From NCBI RefSeq assembly GCF_018130785.1, contig NZ_JAFCJT010000015.1, positions 1 through 64,000 on the forward strand: a stretch of DNA of 64,000 nucleotides, given 5' to 3'. The stretch is from Bradyrhizobium liaoningense. GTDB taxonomy: Bacteria > Pseudomonadota > Alphaproteobacteria > Rhizobiales > Xanthobacteraceae. Below are positions 43,582 to 53,409 of this stretch, one piece after another. Position numbers and translations under genes: made by a program. The first letter of the stretch is position 1, and each line of letters starts with the position of its first letter. The notes under the pieces are model-generated. The model was given only the letters and a program-made list of their open reading frames with translations, ran no database searches and had not been told where the DNA came from.

Positions 43582-44940
43582 ATGGACGCAGAACCCGCAA
43601 CGACCGGACCTGCCGGCCTCATCGCGCGGCTGCGCGCCAAATTGACGGGCGGGTCGAACGAAGCGTCGCTGACGCGACGGTTGGCCGGCACCATCTTCAT
43701 CATCCGGGTGATCAGCGCAGGTCTCGCCTATTTCTCGCAAGCCCTGCTCGCGCGCTGGATGGGGACGTCCGACTACGGCATTTACGTCTACGTCTGGACC
43801 TGGGTGCTGCTGCTCGGCAGCATGATGGATTTCGGCATCTCGGCCTCCGCGCAAAAGATCATTCCGGAGTACCGCACCAGCGGCGAGCACGCGCTGCTGC
43901 GCGGCTTTCTCGCCGGCAGCCGCTGGCTGACCTTTGCCGCGTCCACGCTGGTGTCGCTGGGGCTCGCCGGTATCGTCAAGCTGCTCTCGCCCTGGATCGA
44001 CCCGGCCGAGGTGCTGCCGCTCTATATCGGCTGCATGACGCTGCCCGCCTTCGTCGTCGCCAACACCCAGGACGGCATCGCACGCTCGCACGACTGGATG
44101 CAGCTCGGCCTGATGCCGCAATTCATCATCCGCCAGGCGCTGATCATCGGCATCACGGCCTCCGCCTTCCTGCTCGGCTATCATATCGGCGCGGTCGCCG
44201 CGATGGTCGCGAGCGCAGGCGCGGTGTGGATCGCGATGACCGGGCAGATGGTGGTGCTGAACCGCAAGCTCGCCGATCACATGGAGCAAGGCCCCAAGGC
44301 CTACGACATCAGCGGCTGGCTCGCCGTGTCGCTGCCGATCCTGCTGGTCGAGAGCTTTTACCTGCTGCTGTCCTACACCGACGTGCTGGTGCTTCAGCAG
44401 TTCCGTCCATCGGACGAGGTCGGTGTCTATTTCGCGGTGGTGAAGACGCTCGCCCTGGTCTCGTTCATCCACTACGCGATGTCGGCGACGACGGCGCACC
44501 GCTTCGCCGAATACAACGCGCTCGGCGACAAGGCGCGTCTGTCGGCCTATGTCGCGCACGCCATCAACTGGACGTTCTGGCCGTCGCTGGCAGCGACCAT
44601 CGTGCTGCTTGCGCTCGGCAAGCCGCTGCTCTGGCTGTTCGGCCCGCAATTCACGGTCGGCTACGACATCATGTTCGTCGCCGCGATCGGCCTCGTGGTG
44701 CGCGCCGCGATCGGACCGGTCGAGCGCCTGCTCAACATGCTCGGCCAGCAGAAGATCTGCGCCCTGGCCTACGCGCTGGCCTTCGTGATGAACCTCGTGC
44801 TCTGCATCGCGCTGGTACCACGCTTCGGCGGCCACGGCGCCGCGGCCGCGACCTCGATCTCGCTGACATTCGAGACGGTGCTGCTGTTCTGGATCGTGCG
44901 CCAGCGGCTCGGCCTGCACGTGCTGGCGTTCGGCAAATAG
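43582..44940 (+). CDS. Polysaccharide flippase (oligosaccharide/Wzx-like)
   Basis: Polytopic membrane protein of 452 residues in the MOP superfamily (about 12 helices), resembling polysaccharide flippases that move lipid-linked glycans across the inner membrane. Hydrophobic helices are evenly spread from about residue 38 to 440, with a few charged segments such as SGWLAVSLPILLVESFYLLLSYTDVL. ATG 43582 is favoured; another in-frame ATG at 43501 would give 479 residues, and neither has a clear ribosome binding site. No glycosyltransferase or polymerase gene is nearby, so its glycan is not predictable. Confidence 0.85.
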   Translation: MDAEPATTGPAGLIARLRAKLTGGSNEASLTRRLAGTIFIIRVISAGLAYFSQALLARWMGTSDYGIYVYVWTWVLLLGSMMDFGISASAQKIIPEYRTSGEHALLRGFLAGSRWLTFAASTLVSLGLAGIVKLLSPWIDPAEVLPLYIGCMTLPAFVVANTQDGIARSHDWMQLGLMPQFIIRQALIIGITASAFLLGYHIGAVAAMVASAGAVWIAMTGQMVVLNRKLADHMEQGPKAYDISGWLAVSLPILLVESFYLLLSYTDVLVLQQFRPSDEVGVYFAVVKTLALVSFIHYAMSATTAHRFAEYNALGDKARLSAYVAHAINWTFWPSLAATIVLLALGKPLLWLFGPQFTVGYDIMFVAAIGLVVRAAIGPVERLLNMLGQQKICALAYALAFVMNLVLCIALVPRFGGHGAAAATSISLTFETVLLFWIVRQRLGLHVLAFGK

Positions 44941-45131
44941 GCGCTGCCACCCGGGTCGGCCGGCCCGGAGAATGGCTATTTCGCGCCTTGCGGGGCGGCG
45001 ACTGAAACCCCCTCCCTGCTCGCCGTCCGTAGCAAGATTTTTCTTATTCAGCCCAAGCGGTTGCGCTTCAGGGAAATTTTATTCTACGTCATATTGCTCA
45101 ACCGACGAGATAAACCTAAGATTCCCCAGAC

Positions 45132-45956
45132 ATGATTGATCCGCTCTATGTCGCCTCCGGATTTGGCGTCGGCCTGCTTGTCGGGATGACCGGCGTGGGT
45201 GGCGGCTCGCTGATGACGCCGCTGCTGATCCTGCTGTTCGGCGTCCACCCCTCCACCGCCGTCGGCACCGACCTGCTCTATGCCGCCGCCACCAAGACCG
45301 GCGGCAGCGTGGTGCACGGCTGGTCGCGGAGCGTGCACTGGCCAGCGGTGCTGCGGCTCGCCTGCGGCAGCATTCCGGCGAGCGCGCTGACGCTGCTCGT
45401 GCTGTGGAAGCTCGACCTCAAAAGCGATTCCGAGCGCAGCCTGGTCAATCTGGTGCTGTGCTTTGCACTGCTGCTGACCGCGACCTCGCTGATCTTCCGC
45501 AAGGCCATCATGGAGCGCTATCGGAGGCACCTCGAGCAGGTCAATGCGCGCACCACCGCGATCGCGACCGTGGTCACCGGCATCGTGCTCGGCGTGCTGG
45601 TGTCGATTTCATCCGTCGGTGCCGGCGCGGTCGGCGTCACCGTGCTGCTGCTGCTCTATCCGCGCCTGCCGATGGCGACCATCGTCGGCTCGGACATCGC
45701 GCATGCGGTGCCGCTGACGCTGGTTGCCGGAATTGGACACTGGGCGCTTGGCGATGTGGATTGGGCCCTGATGGGCGTGCTGCTGCTGGGCTCGCTGCCC
45801 GGCATCATCGTCGGCAGCTACAGTGCGACGCGCGTGCCGGAGACGGTGCTGCGGCTTACGCTCGCCTGCGTGCTGTTCGTGGTGGCCGGCAAGATCATGT
45901 TCGCGGAGCTGCACCTCTCCTCGGCGTTCATGACGGCTCTGGCGTGGAGCCATTGA
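45132..45956 (+). CDS. TauE/SafE family permease
   Basis: Integral membrane protein of 274 residues with about eight helices. The family motif GMTGVGGGSLMTPLLI occurs near residues 18-33 and is echoed in the second half (LVSISSVGAGAVGVTVLLLL), which is typical of TauE/SafE two-repeat permeases. Members export sulfite, sulfoacetate and related anions. The sulfur assimilation genes are close (48.7-60.3 kb), which makes sulfite or sulfonate export an attractive but unproven idea. Confidence 0.88.
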   Translation: MIDPLYVASGFGVGLLVGMTGVGGGSLMTPLLILLFGVHPSTAVGTDLLYAAATKTGGSVVHGWSRSVHWPAVLRLACGSIPASALTLLVLWKLDLKSDSERSLVNLVLCFALLLTATSLIFRKAIMERYRRHLEQVNARTTAIATVVTGIVLGVLVSISSVGAGAVGVTVLLLLYPRLPMATIVGSDIAHAVPLTLVAGIGHWALGDVDWALMGVLLLGSLPGIIVGSYSATRVPETVLRLTLACVLFVVAGKIMFAELHLSSAFMTALAWSH

Positions 45957-45986
45957 ACGGGGAGCGCCGGCCTCGTTCTCGCTCTC

Positions 45987-46068
45987 GTAGGGTGGGCAAA
46001 GCGCAAGCGTGCCCACCGCTACCCTCAATCACCGAAGGATGGTGGGCACGGCGCTTTGCCCACCCTAC
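45987..46068. repeat. Intergenic palindromic repeat, GGTGGGC family (copy 10)
   Basis: Arms GTAGGGTGGGCAAAGCG / CGCTTTGCCCACCCTAC with inner CGTGCCCACC / GGTGGGCACG. It is a near copy of the element at 23695. It lies between the convergent TauE-like and bdhA genes. Confidence 0.9.
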
Positions 46069-46080
46069 GGCATCGAGTGC

Positions 46081-46869
46081 TTATTCCGCGGTCCAGCCGC
46101 CATCGATCGACAGGTTCGTACCCGTGATCTGCGCCGCGTCATCGCCGCACAGGAACAGCGCAAGCGCTGCGACCTGCTCGGAGGTGACGAACTCCTTGGT
46201 CGGCTGCGCGTCGAGCAGCACGTCGTTGATGACCTGCTCGCGCGTCAGGCTGCGCGCCTTCATCGTATCCGGGATCTGCTTCTCGACCAGCGGCGTCCAG
46301 ACATAGCCGGGGCTGATGCAGTTGCAGGTGATCTTGTGGGTCGCGACCTCGAGCGCCACGGTCTTGGTCAGACCGGCGATGCCGTGCTTGGCCGACACAT
46401 AGGCGGACTTGAAGGGCGAGGCGACCAGCGAATGCGCCGACGCCGTGTTGATGATACGGCCCCAGCCCTTCTTCTTCATGCCGGGCACGGCGGCGCGGAT
46501 GGCATGGAAGGCCGAGGACAGGTTGATCGCAATGATCTGGTCCCACTTCTCGACCGGGAATTCCTCGATCGGCGACACGAACTGGATGCCGGCATTGTTG
46601 ACGAGGATGTCGACCGAGCCGAACGACTTCTCGCCGAGCGCGATCATCCCGGCGATCTCGGCGGGCTTGGTCATGTCGGCCGGCGAATACACCGCCTTCA
46701 CGCCGAAATCGGTTTCGATCTTGGCGCGCTCCTTCTCGATGTCTTCCGGCGAGCCGAAGCCGTTGATGACGACATTGGCGCCGGCGGCGGCGAAGGCCCG
46801 CGCATAGGCGAGCCCGATGCCGCTGGTCGAACCGGTCACGACGGCGTTCTTGCCTGACAGACTACCCAT
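46081..46869 (-). CDS. bdhA: 3-hydroxybutyrate dehydrogenase
   Basis: SDR of 262 residues closely matching the BdhA type: TGSTSGIGLAYARAFA near residues 12-27, an NNAGIQFVSPI segment and catalytic YVSAKHG near residue 157. It interconverts 3-hydroxybutyrate and acetoacetate with NAD(H) in polyhydroxybutyrate turnover. It starts one base after the patatin gene ends, so the two form an operon. Confidence 0.93.
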   Translation of the reverse strand: MGSLSGKNAVVTGSTSGIGLAYARAFAAAGANVVINGFGSPEDIEKERAKIETDFGVKAVYSPADMTKPAEIAGMIALGEKSFGSVDILVNNAGIQFVSPIEEFPVEKWDQIIAINLSSAFHAIRAAVPGMKKKGWGRIINTASAHSLVASPFKSAYVSAKHGIAGLTKTVALEVATHKITCNCISPGYVWTPLVEKQIPDTMKARSLTREQVINDVLLDAQPTKEFVTSEQVAALALFLCGDDAAQITGTNLSIDGGWTAE

Positions 46870-46870
46870 G

Positions 46871-48046
46871 TTATTCGCTCCTTTTTGGCGGGGGCGCGGT
46901 GACGTCCCCCGTGAGATCGTAGGTCACCATGGTCTCGCCGGACTGCGGCCGCTCGAGCCAGTCCTTGTGGCGCATCGACAGATGCACGTCGCGCACGCCG
47001 GCTTCCCAATGCTCGACCATGGCGACATGCGAGAAGTCGTAATCCTTCGACGAGGATTCGTAGTTCTTGCTGCGATAGATCAGATGCACCACGGTGACGG
47101 TGCTTTCGCGCGACACCTTCGCGAGGAATTCGACGGACGGGTCGTTCTTCAGATAGTCCGGCAATTTGCCGATCAGGTCGCGCACGGCCCGGCGCGCATT
47201 ATGAATCTGCTTGTTCTTGTCGGTGTTCATCCGCGTGCGGCTGGAAAAGCGGATGTCCTTCTCGCGCTCGGTCGCCTCGAGCAGCGAATTCGGCAGATCG
47301 CCGCGGGCGCTGAACAGATCGACCTGGAAGATCAGCATGTCGCGAGCGAGCTCGGCATCGAGCACGTAGTCGAGCGGCGTGTTGGAGGCGATGCCGCCGT
47401 CCCAGTAGTGCTCGCCGTCGATCACGACGGACGGAAAGCCCGGCGGCAGCGCGCCGGAGGCCATGATGTGCTCGGGGCCGATGGTCTTGCCGAGCTTCTT
47501 GAACTCGTAATTGTCGAAATATTTGAAGTTGCCCGAAGTGACGCCGACGGCGCCGACCGACAGGCGCGTCTTCAGATCGTTGATGCGGTCGAAATCGACC
47601 AGGCGCTCCAGCGTCTTCTTCAGCGGCGCGGTGTCGTAATAGCTCTCGGCCTGCGAGCTGCCGGGCGGCCAGAGCGGCGCGGGCGGAATGCGCGGCGTGA
47701 AGAATCCGGGCACGCCGAAGGTCGCGATCAATGCGGCACTGGTCGAATTGAACAGCTCGCGGCTGTGATCGCTCTTGCCGATCGGCTTCCAGGGCACCGG
47801 CGCCGACACCATCTCCCAGAATTCCTTGAGCCGCGTGATGCGGGTGTGTCCCTCATTGCCGGCGATGATGGCGGCGTTGACCGCGCCGATCGAGATACCG
47901 GCGACCCATTCCGGCTCGAAGTCGAAATGGCACAGCGCCTGATAGGCGCCGGCCTGATAGGAGCCGAGCGCGCCGCCGCCCTGGAGGACCAGGACGCGCT
48001 GCGCCTTCGCGGGAACTGTTGCGACTTCCGGGCTATGATCGGTCAT
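46871..48046 (-). CDS. Patatin-like phospholipase (DUF3734)
   Basis: Patatin-family protein of 391 residues. The oxyanion motif GGGALGSYQAG lies near residues 21-31, the nucleophile is in GISIG near residue 52, and the catalytic Asp sits in DGGIASN near residue 216. The C-terminal DUF3734 domain is present. It hydrolyses acyl ester bonds in lipids. Its tight pairing with bdhA is common in rhizobia and suggests a link to storage polymer or membrane-lipid turnover, which is inference. Confidence 0.93.
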   Translation of the reverse strand: MTDHSPEVATVPAKAQRVLVLQGGGALGSYQAGAYQALCHFDFEPEWVAGISIGAVNAAIIAGNEGHTRITRLKEFWEMVSAPVPWKPIGKSDHSRELFNSTSAALIATFGVPGFFTPRIPPAPLWPPGSSQAESYYDTAPLKKTLERLVDFDRINDLKTRLSVGAVGVTSGNFKYFDNYEFKKLGKTIGPEHIMASGALPPGFPSVVIDGEHYWDGGIASNTPLDYVLDAELARDMLIFQVDLFSARGDLPNSLLEATEREKDIRFSSRTRMNTDKNKQIHNARRAVRDLIGKLPDYLKNDPSVEFLAKVSRESTVTVVHLIYRSKNYESSSKDYDFSHVAMVEHWEAGVRDVHLSMRHKDWLERPQSGETMVTYDLTGDVTAPPPKRSE

Positions 48047-48124
48047 GCGGGAACAATAGCAAAAGGCAAGCCACCGTGGCGACAGTCCGCCGCGGCGTCA
48101 ATGCATCCCGGGATCAAGTCTGGC

Positions 48125-48628
48125 TTATCGGGGGTCAGTCGAGGCCAGGATCATGGTCCAGAACACCTTGTATTTGGTGCCGGGAGCATAGCCCGCCGCG
48201 ATGCCCAGTTTTGTGACACCGCTCTTGAGCATGTTGGCGCGGTGCGGAGGCGAGTCGCGCCAGCCGGAAAACGCTTCCGCCAGCGTATGATAGCCCGCCG
48301 AGACGTTCTCGACCGCCACCGTCGCCGGATAGCCGCCCGCGCTGAGGCGCTTGGCCAGCGGGGCGCGGACGTCATGGTCCATCTTGTTGGCCGCCGCCAT
48401 GGCCTGGGACTGGGATTCGGCGAGCCGCATCAGATCGGGGTCGATCACGACGGTGCCGAGGGCGTTGTTCTGGCGGTATTGCGAGATCATGATCGCTGCC
48501 GCCTGCGCATCGAGCTTGGTGCCGGGGACCGACATGTCGGCATACATCGACGGCTGCTGGACCGGTGCTTCGTTGCCGGCGCAGCCGGCGAGAAGCAAAG
48601 TGATTGATATCGCGGCCGCAGCGCGCAT
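48125..48628 (-). CDS. CAP-domain lipoprotein
   Basis: Protein of 167 residues with a lipoprotein signal peptide (lipobox LLAGC, lipidation Cys near residue 17) and one CAP/SCP domain (about residues 50-165) bearing PHRANMLKSG and a C-terminal KVFWTMILA strand. CAP domains bind sterols, peptidoglycan or proteins; the specific role here is unknown. ATG 48628 was chosen as the start of the lipoprotein signal; an in-frame ATG at 48664 exists. Confidence 0.85.
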   Translation of the reverse strand: MRAAAAISITLLLAGCAGNEAPVQQPSMYADMSVPGTKLDAQAAAIMISQYRQNNALGTVVIDPDLMRLAESQSQAMAAANKMDHDVRAPLAKRLSAGGYPATVAVENVSAGYHTLAEAFSGWRDSPPHRANMLKSGVTKLGIAAGYAPGTKYKVFWTMILASTDPR

Positions 48629-48721
48629 GTTCAGGGGCCCCCAAATGAAGGGCCGTTGTTGCATACCAACCGTGGCTGAAAGGTGAATATTGAGGAAAAT
48701 TCGAGCTTTTGGCCGAGGTAC

Positions 48722-49756
48722 TTAGCCCGCAAATATCCGGTAACGGCGCGGTTCGAGGCCGATCGTGTCGCCGGCGCGCAGTTCCCTGTCGCGGGGCGCG
48801 TCGATCTCGATGGTCTCGCCGCCGGATAGCGCCACCTCGGCCCGCTGCACCGGGCCGAAATTCCGGACGTGCTGCACGGCGCCCTCGAAGGCACCGCTTC
48901 CGGGCGGGCCGACCAGCATGTCATGTCGCCGCACGAACAGTTTTGACGCGCCAGGCGCCAGCCCGTCCGCTGCAAGATTGAGCGGACGGTCGCCGAGCCG
49001 GATGACGTCGCCTTCGACCTGGACCGGCAGCTCGATGGATTCGCCGATGAAGCCGTGGACGAAGGCGGTCGCCGGGCTTTCATAGACGTCATCGGGCGAG
49101 CCGATCTGCTCGATCCTGCCCTTGTCCATCACCACGACGCGGTTGGCGACTTCGAGCGCCTCCTCCTGGTCGTGGGTGACGAAGATCGAGGTGACGTTGA
49201 TCTCGTGGTGCAGCGAGCGCAGCCATCGGCGCAGCTCCTTGCGCACCTTGGCATCGAGTGCGCCGAAGGGCTCGTCGAGCAGGAGGATGCGCGGCTCGAT
49301 CGCGAGCGCACGGGCGAGTGCGATGCGCTGGCGCTGACCGCCGGAGAGCTGGCTCGGATAGCGGTCGGCGAGCCAGTCGAGCTGCACGAGATCGAGCAGC
49401 TCCTTGACCCGCGCACGAATGGTAGCCTCATCCTTACGGCTGGCGCGCGGCTGCACGCGCAGGCCGAAGGCGACGTTCTCGAACACCGTCATGTGGCGGA
49501 ACAGTGCGTAATGCTGGAACACGAAGCCGACGTTCCGCTCGCGCGCGCCCTGTGCCAGCGCATCCTCGCCATTGAAGAAGACCTCGCCGGAATCGGGCCA
49601 GTCGAGGCCGGCGATGATGCGCAGCAGCGTGGTCTTGCCGGAGCCGGACGGCCCGAGCAGCGCCAGCAACTCGCCATTGTCGACCTTGAGATCGACGCCG
49701 TCGAGGGCTTTGAAGCTGCCGAACTGCTTGACGAGATTCCTGACTTCAATGGTCAC
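48722..49756 (-). CDS. cysA: Sulfate/thiosulfate ABC transporter ATP-binding protein
   Basis: CysA of 344 residues. Walker A GPSGSGKTT lies near residues 36-44, signature LSGGQRQR near 137 and Walker B LLLDEPFGALDAK near 157. A C-terminal regulatory/TOBE-like domain follows. It energises sulfate uptake. Its start overlaps the end of cysW by 11 bases, in a minus-strand operon sbp-cysT-cysW-cysA. Confidence 0.96.
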   Translation of the reverse strand: MTIEVRNLVKQFGSFKALDGVDLKVDNGELLALLGPSGSGKTTLLRIIAGLDWPDSGEVFFNGEDALAQGARERNVGFVFQHYALFRHMTVFENVAFGLRVQPRASRKDEATIRARVKELLDLVQLDWLADRYPSQLSGGQRQRIALARALAIEPRILLLDEPFGALDAKVRKELRRWLRSLHHEINVTSIFVTHDQEEALEVANRVVVMDKGRIEQIGSPDDVYESPATAFVHGFIGESIELPVQVEGDVIRLGDRPLNLAADGLAPGASKLFVRRHDMLVGPPGSGAFEGAVQHVRNFGPVQRAEVALSGGETIEIDAPRDRELRAGDTIGLEPRRYRIFAG

Positions 49757-50657
49757 TTGCGTCGTGTCCTTCGTCGAGGTGGCGTTCGAGAACGGTCTTG
49801 GCGATCAGCGTGATGAGGGCCAGCATCGCCAGCAGCGAGGCGATCGCAAACGCAGCGACGAACTGGTACTCGTTGTAGAGAATCTCGACCAGCAGCGGCA
49901 TGGTGTTGGTCTCGCCGCGGATGTGACCGGAAACCACCGACACGGCGCCGAATTCGCCCATCGCGCGCGCATTGCAGAGCAGGACGCCGTAGAGCACGCC
50001 CCATTTGATGTTGGGCAGGGTGACGCGGAAGAAGGTTTGCAGGCCCGAGGCGCCGAGCGAGATCGCGGCCTCCTCCTCCTGCGTGCCCTGCTCCTGCATC
50101 AGGGGGATCAGCGCGCGCGCCACGAACGGAAAGGTCACGAAGGTGGTGGCGAGCGCGATGCCGGGCACCGCGAACAGGATCTGGATGTCGTGGTCCCTGA
50201 GCCAGCTGCCAAAATAGCCCTGGGCGCCGAACAGCAGCACGAAGACGAGGCCCGAGATCACCGGGCTCACCGAGAACGGCAGGTCGATCAGCGTGATCAG
50301 GAAGGTCTTGCCACTGAATTCGAACTTGGCGATGGCCCATGCCGCGACGAGGCCGAATACGAGATTGAGGCCGACCGAGATCGCCGCGACCAGCAGTGTC
50401 AGCCTGATCGCAGCCAGCGCCTCCGGATCGGCGAGCGCGGAAAGATAGGCGAGGATTCCCTTCGAGAAGGCCTGCGCGAACACGACGACCAGCGGCAGCA
50501 CGACGAAGACGGAGAGAAAGACGATCGCCAGCGCGATGATGGTCATGCGGACCGCCCTCGGTTCGGTCCGGAGGCTGTCGCGTGCCGCAGCGGCGTGCGC
50601 ACGTGCGCGTGCATCGGGCGAAGGCAGCGAGACGGAATCTGCGATCTGCATCGTCAT
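49746..50657 (-). CDS. cysW: Sulfate ABC transporter permease CysW
   Basis: Inner-membrane permease subunit of 303 residues with six helices. The EAA-type cytoplasmic loop, ALIPLMQEQGTQEEEAAISLGA, is conserved as in CysW. It is coupled at both ends: 9 bases after cysT and overlapping cysA by 11 bases. It forms the translocation channel with CysT. Confidence 0.95.
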   Translation of the reverse strand: MTMQIADSVSLPSPDARARAHAAAARDSLRTEPRAVRMTIIALAIVFLSVFVVLPLVVVFAQAFSKGILAYLSALADPEALAAIRLTLLVAAISVGLNLVFGLVAAWAIAKFEFSGKTFLITLIDLPFSVSPVISGLVFVLLFGAQGYFGSWLRDHDIQILFAVPGIALATTFVTFPFVARALIPLMQEQGTQEEEAAISLGASGLQTFFRVTLPNIKWGVLYGVLLCNARAMGEFGAVSVVSGHIRGETNTMPLLVEILYNEYQFVAAFAIASLLAMLALITLIAKTVLERHLDEGHDASDH

Positions 50658-50666
50658 GATCTGGCC

Positions 50667-51503
50667 TCAGCGCGCCGGGATCCGGCTCTGCGCCCAGCGC
50701 TGGAGCCGGTTGACGGCGAAGATGGTCACGAAGGAGACGACGAGCATGACCACTGCGATGGCGGTCGCGTCGGCATAGCGGAATTCGGACAGCCGGATCA
50801 CGATCAGCAGCGGGGCGATCTCGGAGACATTAGGCAGATTGCCGGCGATGAAGATCACCGATCCGTATTCGCCGACCGCGCGGGCGAAGGCGAGCGCGAG
50901 GCCGGTGAGCAGCGCCGGTCCGAGCGAGGGCAGGATCACGCGGATGATGGTCTGCCAGCGACTGGCGCCGAGGCTGCCCGCGGCCTCCTCGATCTCGGGG
51001 TCGAGGTCCTGGAGCACCGGCTGCACGGTGCGAACCACGAAGGGGATACCGATGAAGATCATGGCGACGAAGATGCCGACCGGCGTGAACGCCACCTTGA
51101 TACCGAGCGCGGCAAGCGGCGCGCCGAGCCAGCCCTTCTCCGCAAACAGCGCAGTCAGCGCGACGCCGGCCACCGCCGTCGGCAGCGCAAAGGGCACGTC
51201 GACGATGGCGTCGAACAGCCGACGTCCGGGGAAGCGGTAACGCACCAGCGCCCAGACGATGATGCTGCCCATCACGAGATTGACGCAGGCCGCCGCAAAG
51301 GCGAGACCGAAGGAGACGCGCAAGGCGTTGAGGGTGCGGCGGCTGGAAAGGATGGCCCAGAACTGCTCAGGGCTCAGCTCCAGCGATTTCAGGAACAGCC
51401 CGGCCAGTGGAATCAGGATGATGACGGAGAGCCAGGAAAGCGTCAGTCCCATCGTGAGACCGAAGCCCGGCAATGTCCGGCGTCGTGCTGCGATTGCGCT
51501 CAC
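50667..51503 (-). CDS. cysT: Sulfate ABC transporter permease CysT
   Basis: Inner-membrane permease subunit of 278 residues with six helices. The EAA loop VQPVLQDLDPEIEEAAGSLG is conserved as in CysT/CysU. It is cotranscribed with sbp (36 bases upstream) and cysW. It pairs with CysW to form the sulfate channel. Confidence 0.95.
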   Translation of the reverse strand: MSAIAARRRTLPGFGLTMGLTLSWLSVIILIPLAGLFLKSLELSPEQFWAILSSRRTLNALRVSFGLAFAAACVNLVMGSIIVWALVRYRFPGRRLFDAIVDVPFALPTAVAGVALTALFAEKGWLGAPLAALGIKVAFTPVGIFVAMIFIGIPFVVRTVQPVLQDLDPEIEEAAGSLGASRWQTIIRVILPSLGPALLTGLALAFARAVGEYGSVIFIAGNLPNVSEIAPLLIVIRLSEFRYADATAIAVVMLVVSFVTIFAVNRLQRWAQSRIPAR

Positions 51504-51539
51504 CAGGCCCCCTGTTAAAGCCCCTTCGACAGCGCCCGA

Positions 51540-52553
51540 TCAGTTCTTGTAGATCTGATCAAAGACGCCGCCGTCGGCAAAATGTTCCTTCTGCGCCTTG
51601 GTCCAGCCGCCGAACACGTCGTCGATCGTGAACAGCTCGACCTTTGCGAACGAGTTTTCGTACTTTTTAGCGATCTCGGCGTCGCGCGGCCGATAGAAGT
51701 TCCGCGCGGCGATCTCCTGCCCCTCCTTGGTGTACCAGTACTGGAGGTAGGCATCGGCCGCGTTGCGCGTGCCCTTTTTGTCGGCAACCTTGTCGACGAT
51801 CGCGACCGGCGGCTCGGCGAGGATCGATTGCGGCGGTGCCACGATCTCGAACTTCTGCGGACCGAATTCCTTCAGTGCGAGGTAGGCCTCGTTCTCCCAG
51901 GCCAGCAGCACGTCGCCGACGCCGCGCTCGACGAAGGTCACGGTGGCGCCGCGCGCACCGGTGTCGAGCACCGGTACCTGCTGGTAGAGCTTTCCGATGA
52001 AGTCCTTGGCCTTGTCGGCCGAGCCGTATTTCTTTTGGGCAAAGCCCCAGGCAGCGAGATAATTCCAGCGCGCCCCGCCAGAGGTCTTCGGGTTCGGCGT
52101 GATCACCGCAACCCCGGTCTTGAGCAGATCGTCCCAGTCCTTGATGCCCTTCGGATTGCCCTTGCGCACCAGGAACACGATGGTCGAGGTATAGGGCGAT
52201 GAATTCTGTGGCAGACGCTTCTGCCAGTCGGTCGCGGTGAGGCCCTTGTTCGCGACAGCGTCGATGTCATAGGCGAGCGCAAGCGTCACCACATCGGCCT
52301 GCAATCCGTCGATCACGGCACGCGCCTGCGAGCCGCTGCCGCCATGCGACTGCTTGATCTCGACGCTCTTGCCGGTTTCCTTCTGATAGGCATTCGCGAA
52401 CGCCTTGTTGAACTCGACATAGAGCTCGCGCGTCGGATCGTACGATACGTTCAGCAGATTGATGTCAGCGGCAAGAGCCGAGCTTGCCGAGAAACTTGCC
52501 AAGAAACCCGTCGCGAGAAGTCCTGCAGCGAGCGGAACGATACGGCGCATCAT
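51540..52553 (-). CDS. sbp: Sulfate-binding periplasmic protein
   Basis: Substrate-binding protein of 337 residues with a signal peptide (about residues 1-28). It has the sulfate-binding protein pattern: YDPTRELYVEFNKAFA, a SHGGSGSQARAV anion-binding segment and NPKTSGGARWNYLAAWG. It delivers sulfate or thiosulfate to CysTWA. ATG 52553 was chosen over in-frame ATGs at 52559 and 52565 because the ribosome binding site GGAG is better placed. It is the first gene of the uptake operon. Confidence 0.95.
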   Translation of the reverse strand: MMRRIVPLAAGLLATGFLASFSASSALAADINLLNVSYDPTRELYVEFNKAFANAYQKETGKSVEIKQSHGGSGSQARAVIDGLQADVVTLALAYDIDAVANKGLTATDWQKRLPQNSSPYTSTIVFLVRKGNPKGIKDWDDLLKTGVAVITPNPKTSGGARWNYLAAWGFAQKKYGSADKAKDFIGKLYQQVPVLDTGARGATVTFVERGVGDVLLAWENEAYLALKEFGPQKFEIVAPPQSILAEPPVAIVDKVADKKGTRNAADAYLQYWYTKEGQEIAARNFYRPRDAEIAKKYENSFAKVELFTIDDVFGGWTKAQKEHFADGGVFDQIYKN

Positions 52554-52677
52554 GTCCATCTCCATTCACTTCGACGACGTCAATGTCAGCGAAGGCATGC
52601 AGGCGAAACTCGTGGCGAAACGCTCTCAAGTCAACGGAACCGGATTTTCTTGTTCGCAGCGTGGCAGCGCGACTGTG

Positions 52678-53409
52678 CTACGAAGTCTTCATCGTGTGGA
52701 TGCCGCATTCTGTCTTGGCCCGGCCGCGCCAGCGACCCGCGCGCGCATCCTCACCTTCGGCCGTTCTGCTCGTGCAAGGCATACACCCAACCGACAGGAA
52801 ACCGGACTCCACCAGTGGATGACGCGGCAATTTGGCGCGGACGAAAATCGCCTCCAGTTCCTCACGCGAGACATTGGCGAAGGGATTGAACTTCAACCGC
52901 ACGCCATCGTCCTCGACTACCGGAATGTCGGTGCGCGCATTGCCCTGGAAACGCTTGCGCCCGTTGAGCCAGGCCAAGAAAGGCTTCAGCGCACGCGCCA
53001 ACGGCTCGACCTTGCGGATACGGCAGCAGGCGTCGGGATCGGAAAACCAGAGGTCGCGGTCGGGATCTTGGCGCGACAGCGTCTCCTCGGCAGGCTTGAT
53101 CGAGCGGACGTCCTTCAAGCCGAGTTCCGCGATCAGCGTGTCGCGATAGGCCAGCGTCTCCTCGAACAGCCAGCCCGTGTCGAGGAAGATCACGGGGATC
53201 GCCGGATCGACGTCGGCCATGACCTTCAGCAGCGTCGCCGATTCCGTGCCGAAGGACGACACCAGCGCAAGCTTCTCGCGCCCGACCGCCTTCAACGCCG
53301 CGGCGATGACTTCCGCAGGCGAAGCATCGCGCAGCGCGCGATCGAGCTCCTCCGCCGAAAGCAGCGCGGTATCGGACACCGAAGAGACCTGGGGCGCGAT
53401 TGCGTTCAC
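52678..53409 (-). CDS. cysH: Adenylyl-sulfate (APS) reductase, Fe-S type
   Basis: CysH of 243 residues. It carries the extra Fe-S cysteines (Cys128-Cys129 and Cys209-Cys212) that mark APS-type reductases, plus the catalytic ECGIH Cys at residue 235. It therefore probably reduces APS directly to sulfite with a thioredoxin-like donor. The start overlaps the DUF934 stop (ATGA). It lies at the end of the operon cysG-DUF2849-cysI-DUF934-cysH. Confidence 0.93.
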   Translation of the reverse strand: MNAIAPQVSSVSDTALLSAEELDRALRDASPAEVIAAALKAVGREKLALVSSFGTESATLLKVMADVDPAIPVIFLDTGWLFEETLAYRDTLIAELGLKDVRSIKPAEETLSRQDPDRDLWFSDPDACCRIRKVEPLARALKPFLAWLNGRKRFQGNARTDIPVVEDDGVRLKFNPFANVSREELEAIFVRAKLPRHPLVESGFLSVGCMPCTSRTAEGEDARAGRWRGRAKTECGIHTMKTS